A DNA stretch of 37,402 bases from Branchiostoma floridae (Eukaryota; Chordata; Leptocardii; Amphioxiformes; Branchiostomatidae), in contig NW_023365699.1 of assembly GCF_000003815.2 (NCBI RefSeq), forward strand, positions 1 to 37,402, written 5' to 3'. Below are positions 28,433-37,402 of this stretch, in pieces. Numbering within the stretch: position 1 is the stretch's first letter; every line of letters starts with the position of its first letter. Below the pieces are notes generated by a model. It ran no database searches. It saw nothing but the letters and a program-made list of their open reading frames with translations, and was not told the DNA's origin. The position numbers were made by a program, and so were the translations under genes.

Positions 28433-31400
28433 CTGTGGAAGGAGAAACCAGGAAAGTGACTTTTTTGTAGGACTTGATCAAAGATTAACAGGTTCTTGAT
28501 GTAATAGACCAATCCAAAAGCCTTGCCTGCTACTGTCAAAAATGTAAACATGCAAAATACAGAACAAAGCAAGCTTAAGGTTACGAAGGACATAAAGCCA
28601 CTCTCTTATTGGTTGAAATGCTAGTAATTGTCATGCTCTCATTGGTTGAACTGCTAATTGTGATAGACAGTCAGGATGAGTCTATTACAAAGCACTGTAT
28701 ACTAAAGTAGAATTTGGATAAAGTCTGATACAGTAAAAACATTAAATATTGATGAAAATTAAGGACAAAAATAACATAATATAGAAGTTAGTATAATTAC
28801 AATTACATGTCAATTACATGTTCCTAAATCTCAGTTTTAGAATGATCAACTTGTCAAATGTTTGGTATACCAGAGGGGCAAAGCCACCTGAAATATGCTA
28901 TCTCAAGTTAAAAAATAAACTCTATGAGGACTCACTGCATGTTGGTAGGCTGCCGGTGATCCAGGTCTGGTCTGAGGTCTGGGTGGGTAGGCTGAAGAAA
29001 CCAGACTTGCCTGTGAATAAAGAAACAATTGTTAGCAATATATATATACAATAAACTGTCTTCTTACTAATATTAGGATAGTCGTCATGCTGTGCACTCA
29101 TGTTTCTGTCAACATAACAATATTGTTTCCCGGACACATATCATTTATGTCCACTATACCGTATATGTGCATGTACAACATGTTCATGCGATTGAAAAAA
29201 AAACCTACCATATCTGTCCCAAAAATCTAAACTTCATGGCATAATATTGTTGAAAATCTATTTTCATTAGCTTAAAATGACAAATTGAACAAGGAAAATC
29301 AACAACATGGTCTCCCAAACAATGAGAGGGACAGAAAAAAATTCAAAGCTGGAGAAAGCCCTGTGTACAACTCTGTAAAGATGTCAAACTTAAATAATGA
29401 ATCACTGTCAGAGTCTATCACCGCCCAGGTGTAAAACTTGATACCTGACTTCAGCTGGGGAGGTAAAAGGTGGTGAAAGGATAGGGTTAGACTCCACCTC
29501 CCAATATCATGCCCTAGACACAGTGGATACAAACCCACTGCCCCTACGGCCTTAAAAAGGCTATGGGGCTACCTTTACTTAGACTACCTTTAACTGATGT
29601 CTAAAATATGAGAAAAACAAATGAGATTGGTTTGACCCCTGACCTTGTGCTGCGGAGGAACATGCAGCTGCTGCTGGGGAGGGTGTGGCATCAGGGCCTG
29701 CTGGGACTGCTGCGGGTGTACCGCCTGGGGCGGGGCCATCCCTCGCAGGTGGGTCTGTGGGAGAAGATAGGAAAACACAGATTTATTTAGATATACAGTA
29801 GCATAATACTACACAAAGCTCATTACTTCTATTTTGTTCTACTTCTAAAGAAAAACAAAGCAGAATTCTTGTCCCATTCTCAACATGACAATGTTCTGGA
29901 AGTGGAGACAGTGGTGGAGGTAGCCTGGCTGCCATCCCAGTTATTTTACTGGGCCTCCCATACTCTCCCCTCACTATGAGAGACCTGGCACCTAGGTTAT
30001 CAATAACACCAGTATGTGACGTTAATGAATTAGTCTTAAAACACTTAGTTAGTTAGTCTTAAGAACTCTTGAGAACTTATCAACCCACAGAACACTTCTT
30101 CTAAATTCTAAGTATGTGTACCTTTAAATGAGGACAGACTCTGGAAATTCTAGAAAATTTTACCAACTTGTCCTATAAGGCTTAAAATTGATACAACTTT
30201 CTAGAAAGTTAGAATCTTTCAGAATTCAGTGATCAGACTTCAAGCCTTTACACCATACGGGGCTTTATGCTGTGATTTGGATCAGCTATGCTGTGGTTTG
30301 GGCCACAATGCTGTACTTCAACAACCAGCAATGGGGGCTTTTCTAAGATTAAAAAAATGGTGGCTTTAGTTCACTGAATTTGCCTCACAAAATACAGGAA
30401 ATTCTGTTTGTGAGAGTTATACATTCAAAAATTTTCAGGATGATGATTCCCCCAGACCCCCTACAATGCTCACGCCTGCACCATTTATCATGTGCACTAA
30501 GATGCTGCTGATGCTGTGAAAAAAACCCAGTGAGAACACTGAGAATAAATATTGTGTAATACCTGTTGCTCAGCGTATGCAGCCTGCTGACTGGGTGTTG
30601 CATGTTGAGGAGGCATGTAACCTAGAACGGCAGAGGACACCGTGGTTGCTAGGAGGTAAGCCTTCACATCCCCTACAGTAGTGGAGAAACCAGAGCCAAT
30701 CAAATTAAACACAGCCTCCACAACTGAGACTTCAAGGAATTGGAGAGACAAACAAACAGGAAATCAAACAAGTAACTAGTAATTAGTGTAACCATGAAAT
30801 GAAAACCTAAAGTAGTGGGGAAATGATGGAAATCCAAATCAACTACAAAAGTTTAAAAGAAATTAAAGCAAACACCATTACTCAAATCACCAATTGAAAA
30901 CAAACATGTCTATTCACACAACAGGAAATATTCACGAGTGTGTTTAACTGTGAGTGACTGAGTGAGAAAAAATATTCCACAGAAAAGATGTCCAACTGAA
31001 AACACCTCACACAAAGCCTTGTAAAAACACAGAAAACAGGAAAATCTTCACATTAGTTCAATGTTTAGCTTTTTTTATAATCAATAGTCCAAGAAGAAGT
31101 TATGTGGAGATAGACTTAAAGAACAGGTCTAGATCTATCCTTTGATTAAATCTTTCTGCCTTACCATGTCAGTGATTATGTGTTCAAATGATCAAATCTA
31201 TGATGGTTATTTTCAGACAGTTGATCTCCCTGTTGACCAAAACTTATAAGAAACAGATTCAAGCAATCACAATAACATTCTGCTTGCTTTATGCAAGACA
31301 TGAAGAAAATACATTGTCACATAAAAAAACATATAATTCAAGGCTCGAAATACTGGGTGCATACATATATGTGAGGTAGTGCATTGTGTATTCAATTTTT

Positions 31401-34400
31401 TTTTTCTGTACACCAGCGTTCCCGCCAGGTTTTTGAAAGTATGCGTCCAAATATTTGGGAGGGGCGTAATGAGCGCCGGAGGCGCGAGACGAGCGCCGCA
31501 GGCGCTCGCATTCTAGGGGGGTCCGGGGGCATGCTCCCCCGGGAAAATTTGGATTTTCAAACCCTCTAGAACACAATTTCCTGCAATTTGAGAGGATAAT
31601 CATGCACTTGAGATTGGATGTCGGTTGCCTCTTTTACTCCCATTTTCAGTTATCGACGACCACCCTCTTCATCAAAATACGTTATATTAAAAACAACTGT
31701 AAGCACAGGGAATCAGCCTTCCGTGATCTGGCCCGGGTATTATTTGTCCAGACATATCTATATGGAAATTTTGGATTTTTGATGCTTCGAAACAGGGCTC
31801 TAGCGGCCTAGCCTGTCCGTCAGCCCGTGAAAAAAATTCTGCCAATTATTTTCCGTCATTGAAAAAAAAAAAATGTCTAACGTTACCTCGTGCGATCGAT
31901 GTTGCGCCCTCCCGCATCAAAAATTTTTCCGAGACGATAAAATAATGGCGCTATCACACTTTGTGTCTTTTTTCTATTTTGCCCGATTATTTTAGTCAAA
32001 TTTTTTGAATCGGTGGGGTTTTACAAGGCCTTGCCGTCATTTTCCACGAGAATGCGTTTGTTCCTGCGACCTCAGGTAACCCCGTTTTCGGCGTGAAATC
32101 TTTGGCTGGATTTCTTTTTAAATAGATCAAGAACGTTATACATTACTCGAGGAGGACGATCTGCTGCCTCTTTGGCAGTGATCATTGCCGGTGTAACCTT
32201 GAAGCAGTAGCCAGAAAGACGGCGCTGCGATCGACGGTCCGTCTGGGGAGGGGGGCGTGCCGTGACATGTGCCACGGAGTGCACAGCCGACTCGATCGAC
32301 GCTTGACAACAATATTGCGGCCCCTTTTCTGCCGCAAATTTTGTCTTTTTGAAATAAAAGAAATTTTGTAAATAAGAAATAAAGTGTATAGTTTTGGATT
32401 CTTCACTTATTTACCGAGCACCGTTTTTTGTTAGCAGCTTAGGGAAGAAACTCAAGTTGCCTGACGACACGGGCGGCTACCAACGTCACGTGCGCTAATA
32501 CTCGGTAACTTTTGTTTTTTTCCGGTGACGAATAACAGAGTGCAACATTACATTTATCAAACGCTGATTGGTTATTAAGATGATTGGATTTGGACCTGGT
32601 GACCAATCTAGACTGCTTGGCGCTAGCGGCCTGTTGTCAAAGATACCGACTGCCAATCAACTGCCCACAGTGTGAGAACTTTTGTTGAGATGTGCAGCAC
32701 TCGCGCAGAGCAGTTTGCTTGTTCAATACTAGTATTACCCACAAATCTTTAACAAATACGTGAAACTGAGGACAAGTAAGTATCATGTTAATATCAGAAT
32801 ATAAAATCTGCATAAAATTTCTTCGAGTGTTAAAGAATGCTGACTGTCAGACGTATTTCACGGACTACAAAAAATTACATTGCGCAACGGACAGCTCAGA
32901 CTGGCGCGTGGCTGGGTGTGTCGCACATGGGTCCGCTAGTTGTAAAGCGTGCCGCGCTCCGCCCCATGCCCAGACTACTAGGATGACCGGAAAGTGAAGA
33001 ATTTGAAGTATAAATTGTAAAGGTAGGATTCCTTCGTATAAAGACAGATTTTTAAAAAGATTCCAGATACATTTTGTACACTGGTGGTACAGGTCAGCCT
33101 TTCTTTCATATTTGTTATGGACGCATTCAGCTGAGCCGAGTGCGTCTTTCCAGAAAAAAATGCGTCCAAAGACGTAAAGACGTATGCCTGGCGGGAACGC
33201 TGCTGTACACCTAATTCCCAAAGCTGAATCTCAAGCCCTGCATTATAAACACAATGTATGTGTATTTGCAGGACAGACACACATGTAGTACCCTATGGAT
33301 ATTTTCCATTTAATTTGATATAACACAGCAAAGAAGCAATTCTTACCAGGCTGTTGTACTCTATAAGCTTGTCCGTACTGTTCAGGCTTGTGCTGTGCGT
33401 ACTGATACGTGTAAGCTGCCTGAGCATGGGCGTATTTTGAAGCGGCCTGTGTGACAGCATACGCTCCTGTAGCTGCCTGGCTGGTCGCGTACTGGCTGTG
33501 CGGGGCCTGACTCACTTGGTAGGCCGTCTGTGATTGGCTAGTGGCATAGGCAGCAGCCTGCTGTGATTGGCTGACAGCATAAGCAGGCTGCCCTGATTGG
33601 CTGGAGGGGTAGTGGCTTGGTTGGCTGACTGGGTAGGAGTGATGTGGTTGGTCGTGGCTGTACGTCGCGTGATGCTTGACTCCGTAAGGGTGCTGCCCGT
33701 GGGGGGAGGGGCGGGGAGGGTAGACTTGTACGACAGGAGGGGAGGGGCTTCGCTGCCGCTTCAGCGCACCACCCTGTCAGGAGAAGAGAAAAATACAGAA
33801 CAACCATCTCTTTTCTGCACATTATTTAGTTAACATCAACACTGTAGAAGGGAGTTGAAAAGATGAAATTTGTACATTTTTACAAACCCCTTATGTCTTT
33901 AATTGTAAAGCAAGTTTAAACTTGTTCTCTCTAATAGTTAGAGTTAGCAGAGGATTTAAATTTACATACATACACCTTCAATTCAAATATTCACCAATTG
34001 AATAATCAACCAAACATTAGGTTTTTTCAGCTAGCTATATCCCTAGCTATAGCAAAAATCTGGAAAATATTGTCTGAGAAATTCAACTGATTATAAATAT
34101 TGTAGGAGTCTATTCTTTTCACTCATGAGATAGGCCTACAAACCACTTGTCATTGAGCCAATGAGGGAGGATGTCTAATGTATGTTTGAGAAATACCTAT
34201 ATACTGCACAGTTTAAGCAAGGTAATAGATATAGGTGATAAACACATACATGAGAAGCAGAAGGAGGTGTATGTGTCTGGTATATGGCTCCCTTGGCATG
34301 TTCCACTGGCAGTGTTCTAGCTTGGACAGGAACACCTTGGGGGGAGACATTTGGTATCAAACTCCATTCCTATCACAAAACTGTCCATAACAAAGTTATT

Positions 34401-37400
34401 AACAGGAATCCTTAAGGATTGGAAATACAAATTTGCACGAGACACTTAACAGCATTGCTCATAATGGATGGTAAAAGTTACATGAACTGCACCTGCATGC
34501 AGTGATGACAGATACCCTCAATCACCACTGAGATACCTAGACTGATGTATTCCAAATTCAGTGTTCTAGCCAGCCTAAAACTTTTTCCGTCCCCTGGATT
34601 TTGAACGGAAATCCTGTCGAGTGCCATACGACGATCCTAGGGGGTCTGGGAAAATTTTGAAATCTAAGACCCTCTGAAATGCTATTTCCTGCAGTTTGAG
34701 AGGCAAATTTTGCTGGTAGAGTAGACTCAGCTTGGTTCAATGGCACCTATGCTGAATTTCTGGAATTTTCATCTGTTTAATATCTTTACAAGCTGATCAT
34801 TGTACATCACAGAGGACGGAACGGGCACAATTTTTGCAAAATTCCGTCAAAGGATGGAAGGATGGATGCTGGCTAGAACCCTGATTCCAATAGTTTATCA
34901 TATGATGTTGTATATAACTTGCTACTGACCAGGCATGACCATATGTGCCCCTGCTAGATGTATCCCTGGCTGGTAGATGTGGTGGCCCATAGCAGCCATG
35001 TCACTGTAAGCAGAAAGAAACATATTCATAAGCTGCATAGATACAGAAGTAAATACAGAATCTGATGTAAGTTGGAGATATCAGATTTTTATGTACAAGT
35101 ACTACTTGATCGAAACATCTAGAAAATACTTTTCAGTTTGTTTGAACTTAATTTCTCGGTTTGTGATGCTACACGTTTGGGGTTCAACCAACTACCTTAT
35201 GCTGATGAAGGTTTGACATCCAGGTACATGTTATATGATACACAACTTAGATAGATTTTATACATGGTCAGATTTGTCAGGTAGCATACACTGTTGTTCA
35301 TTGATCAGCGACTGAGAAGATGATGTCCAACAGTTATTTGACCAAAAGTCTTTACAAACATGTCTTTACAGATCAATAAACCATTCTGAACTCAGCAAAC
35401 TGCTTTTGTCATAGGGGGATTTTGCTCACAAACTGTCTATTTCATCACCCATGTCTGTAAGTAATAGAATTAGGGCTGTGTACCTAAATACCCGTACCTG
35501 TATCGTACCTAAAAAATTGTTTTGGTACAGGTCCGGACCTAAACATCTGTGTACCTGTACCTGTACCTAAACATACTAAATCACTATTAAACACTACTTT
35601 TTAAGACTGCTGGACAAGTAAATCCCGAATCAACAATGACAATGGTGATAATCTTGCAGTTGAAACTTAAGAAAACTTGCAGAAGAAATTGTATTGAGAC
35701 TCAAATATGTAATTCCAAATACAAAGATGGCAATTTATCACTAGAAAAGACAGTTAGCTACATGTTTAACTTACATATACTTGGTTAAACTTTTTTAGGT
35801 ACAGGTGCAGGTCCGGACCTGTACCTAAACCCGTGTACCTGTACCTGTACTTGAAATTTGTTTAGGTACACACCCCTACAACTAGGCACTACAATGGGGT
35901 GTATGAATGGTCCTGTGATGTACGTATACCTTTGTTCCCTCATCCTGGCCTTGCGTTTGTCCTCCTCATTAAGAACCCTCTTAAGCTGGAGGAACAGCTG
36001 ATGTTTCTCTTCCTGGAGGGTGTCCAACTTCTTCTGCAGCTTGGCAATCTGATGGTACAGTGATTAAGAATAGGATCATGCATGAAGGCATCCTCAACAA
36101 CTAATTATAAAAATCTCTTTGGGTTTCGGAACTTTCCTCTCAGGCTAAATTGGCATTTTGTCTTTCTATTCTTTTCAATAGCTTTGTTTGAAAGAATTCT
36201 AAACATGATTTTTATCATTTGGATGATGTCATCAAGTTTTTATTGCCTCTAAATTATTTTCTTTCTTGGGAAAACATATCACTTTGATATATACCACTGC
36301 AATGAAACTGTGTTTTCATGTACATAACGATCAAAACTAATGGTAGGAGGATTTTGGAAAATATTGTTTCTGCCTCATTCAAAAACTTTTCATCAACAAC
36401 TGCTGACAAGCATAACCACACCCTCAGTCCCTCACCTTTCATGGGTGTGACACTAAATAATCTTCCACTTACATTACTAATACATTTTGATCAATTTCAC
36501 GTCATGAAGTTTAGATTTTGGGGGGCATTGATTACCTTTTTTCTATTAGAACAAGCAAATTCTGTGTAAAGACAGGTCCTGGAGACAGCCCTAAGTTGTA
36601 CCCACCTCCTCTTTAGTTTGCTCCAGAGTCATGGACTCCTGGAGACAGCTCTGAACTGTACCCACCTCCTCTTTAGTCTGTTCCAGAGTCATGGACTCCT
36701 GGAGACAGCTCTGAACTGTACCCACCTCCTCTTTAGTCTGTTCCAGAGTCATGGACTCCTGGAGACAGCTCTGAACTGTACCCACCTCCTCTTTAGTCTG
36801 TTCCAGAGTCATGGACTCCTTGAAACAGCTCTGAACTGTACCCACCTCCTCTTTAGTCTGATCCAGAGTCATGGACTCCTGGAAACAGCTCTGAACTGTA
36901 CCCACCTCCTCTTTAGTCTGTTCCAGAGTCATGGACTCCTTGAAACAGCTCTGAACTGTACCCACCTCCTCTTTAGTCTGTTCCAGAGTCATGGACTCCT
37001 TGAAACAGCTCTGAACTGTACCCACCTCCTCTTTAGTCTGATCCAGAGTCATGGACTCCTGGAAACAGCTCTGAACTGTACCCACCTCCTCTTTAGTCTG
37101 TTCCAGAGTCATGGTCTCCTTGAAACAGCTCTGAACTGTACCCACCTCCTCTTTAGTTTGCTCCAGAGTCATGGACTCCTTGAAACAGCTCTGAACTGTA
37201 CCCACCTCCTCTTTAGTTTGCTCCAGAGTCATGGTCTCCTTGAAACAGCTCTGAACTGTACCCACCTCCTCTTTAGTTTGCTCCAGAGTCATGGTCTCCT
37301 TGAAACAGCTCTGAACTGTACCCACCTCCTCTTTAGTCTGCTCCAGAGTCATGGTCTCCTTGAAACAGCTCTGAACTGTACCCACCTCCTCTTTAGTTTG

Positions 37401-37402
37401 CT
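28349..37402 (-). CDS. GPS2: GPS2 co-repressor subunit (3' part, gene span)
   Basis: G-protein pathway suppressor 2, a nuclear subunit of the NCoR/SMRT-HDAC3 co-repressor complex that binds TBL1 and the co-repressor through an N-terminal coiled coil. Nine exons join with matching phases to a stop. The coiled-coil exon carries the family hallmark LQEEKHQLFLQLK and the repeat at the right edge carries MTLEQTKEE, corresponding to the MSLEETKEQ region just before it in vertebrate GPS2. Later exons give a Gln/His/Tyr/Ala-rich low-complexity middle and a short C-terminus ending GYYQ, like the vertebrate end FYHK. About 344 residues are readable after the repeat region; the N-terminus is beyond the right edge. 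Confidence 0.9.
28936..29010 (-). CDS. GPS2: GPS2 exon, Pro-rich
   Basis: 25 codons, phase 0 both sides (tattcacag|GCAAGT, GCA|gtgagt). SAYPPRPQTRPGSPAAYQHA, low-complexity tail. Confidence 0.75.
29644..29754 (-). CDS. GPS2: GPS2 exon, Gln-rich
   Basis: 37 codons, phase 0 both sides (ctcccacag|ACCCAC, AAG|gtcagg). QQSQQALMPHPPQQQLHVPP is typical of the Gln/Pro-rich GPS2 C-terminal half. Confidence 0.8.
30563..30621 (-). CDS. GPS2: GPS2 exon, short Gln-rich
   Basis: 59 bp, phase 1 in and phase 0 out (gccgttctag|GTTACA, CAG|gtatta). YMPPQHATPSQQAAYAEQQ. Confidence 0.8.
31414..33202. mobile_element. hAT-like element, 1789 bp, perfect TIR and TSD
   Basis: Perfect 16-bp terminal inverted repeat CAGCGTTCCCGCCAGG (31414-31429 and 33187-33202) and perfect 8-bp target duplication CTGTACAC (31406-31413 and 33203-33210): the hAT signature. 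It lies in a GPS2 intron. No transposase frame was recognised. The interior is CpG-rich (about 31840-32700) and has four CCAAT boxes in about 90 bp (32567-32657), then a strong splice donor at 32776. Near the left end it carries the CCCTCTGAAA-type module also found at 2.6-3.2 kb and 34.67 kb. Confidence 0.85.
33347..33773 (-). CDS. GPS2: GPS2 large low-complexity exon
   Basis: 427 bp, phase 0 in and phase 1 out (tctcctgacag|GGTGGT, CCTG|gtaaga). It begins GGALKRQRSPSPP, a basic stretch that could be a nuclear localisation signal. It then has His/Tyr/Ser repeats and a run of SQ/AYA motifs (VSQSQQAAAYATSQSQ, VTQAASKYAHAQAAYTYQYA), a prion-like Tyr/Gln/Ala-rich domain. Longer than the corresponding vertebrate region. 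Confidence 0.85.
34250..34335 (-). CDS. GPS2: GPS2 exon
   Basis: 86 bp, phase 1 in, phase 0 out (ctccccccaag|GTGTTC, CAT|gtatgt). VPVQARTLPVEHAKGAIYQ aligns by eye with the vertebrate segment containing GTLMAADRAKQMF. Confidence 0.8.
34559..34883. mobile_element. Short hAT-like element, 325 bp
   Basis: Inverted ends CAGTGTTCTAGCCAGC and GCTGGCTAGAACCCTG (15 of 16 match), related to the ends of the 31414 element. Flanks ATTCCAAATT (left) and ATTCCAAT (right) suggest an imperfect 8-bp duplication. The interior holds one copy of the CCCTCTGAAA-type module. Confidence 0.65.
34930..35003 (-). CDS. GPS2: GPS2 exon
   Basis: 74 bp, phase 2 in, phase 1 out (tgcttacag|TGACAT, CCTG|gtcagt). DMAAMGHHIYQPGIHLAGAH corresponds to the vertebrate SAAYQQSLTVHTG region after the coiled coil. 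Confidence 0.85.
35472..35876. mobile_element. GTACC-rich MITE
   Basis: Inverted ends TAGGGCTGTGTACCTAAA and TTTAGGTACACACCCCTA. Subterminal regions at both ends consist of GTACCT/AGGTAC repeats and an AGGTCCGGACCT palindrome (near 35529 and 35810). No target duplication was identified. It lies in a GPS2 intron. Confidence 0.65.
35930..36048 (-). CDS. GPS2: GPS2 coiled-coil exon
   Basis: 119 bp, phase 0 in, phase 2 out (gtaccatcag|ATTGCC, CAAAG|gtatac). It codes IAKLQKKLDTLQEEKHQLFL and then QLKRVLNEEDKRKARMREQ. Heptad leucines continue through it, and EEKHQLFLQLK is nearly invariant in GPS2 proteins. This is the segment that packs with the SMRT/NCoR and TBL1 partners. Confidence 0.93.
36568..37402 (-). 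repeat. GPS2: 60-bp tandem repeat grown from a GPS2 exon/intron border
   Basis: Thirteen full 60-bp units in exact register (36601-37380), a partial unit at each end, and continuation beyond the window. On the minus strand each unit reads SCFKESMTLEQTKEE (45 bp of exon), then gtgggtacagttcag (15 bp). Each thus has a possible donor GAG|gtgggt and a possible acceptor ttcag|AGC. The frame stays open through all units (20 residues each) and closes with TAG at the last partial unit. Either one copy is used for splicing and the rest are intron, or several are translated. Confidence 0.85.

Noticed and set aside
32785-32997. PARP-type zinc finger (SASCKACR)
   Set aside because: Only a short stretch matches; the ligand spacing and remaining fold cannot be shown.
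36591-37385. Independent 264-codon repeat protein
   Set aside because: The unit is GPS2 coding sequence plus an intron start. The open frame follows from the 60-bp period, so it is not evidence of a separate gene.

Overview
This is eukaryotic (metazoan) DNA. It has intron-rich genes with GT-AG splicing, many short transposons, and one 100-N scaffold gap. A GPS2 co-repressor gene with animal exon structure, a large ankyrin/death-type gene built from single-repeat exons, and the density of small inverted-repeat elements point to an invertebrate deuterostome, most likely a lancelet (Branchiostoma). The species call is inference from gene content and was not tested by search.

Layout. (1) 1-600, minus strand: start exon and second exon of an unidentified gene that runs off the left edge. 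(2) 600-7200: mostly non-coding, with a Harbinger-like MITE (1313-1854), a 1.2 kb element with subterminal repeats (2227-3463) and a CpG-richer stretch near 5.4-6.7 kb that may hold promoters. (3) 7206-26219, plus strand: one long gene model in which every splice phase I could check agrees. In order it has a signal-peptide/Cys-rich exon, a basic exon, an ankyrin entry exon, 23 exons of exactly 99 bp each coding one 33-residue ankyrin repeat, a 93-bp capping exon, a transposon-derived half-repeat exon, a large exon with about 22 copies of a 14-residue repeat, a transmembrane exon, a linker with a weak RHIM-like motif, and a last exon with a death-domain-like sequence. All junctions inside the ankyrin part are phase 0, so any exon can be skipped or duplicated without breaking the frame. 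The array also shows its history: a 605-bp foldback element inserted in a repeat intron, a truncated unit, two identical adjacent units, and a segmental duplication of a spacer with mini-exons. (4) 26220-28348: intergenic, tail to tail. (5) 28349-37402, minus strand: the 3' part of a GPS2 orthologue. Nine exons have matching phases down to the stop codon. At the right edge a 60-bp tandem repeat of at least 13 copies has grown out of the GPS2 exon/intron border that codes the start of its coiled coil. GPS2 introns carry a 1.79-kb hAT-like element with perfect 8-bp target duplications, a related 325-bp element and a GTACC-rich MITE.

How it fits together. The plus-strand gene reads most simply as an innate-immune or cell-death type ankyrin protein. 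If its first exon is really joined to the ankyrin exons, it would be a membrane receptor with ankyrin repeats and a sequon-rich repeat on the outside and RHIM/death-like signalling segments on the inside, which would be very unusual. If translation starts at the ATG inside the ankyrin entry exon (8774), it is a cytoplasmic, membrane-anchored ankyrin/death protein. GPS2 is a housekeeping nuclear co-repressor and looks functionally unrelated to its neighbour.
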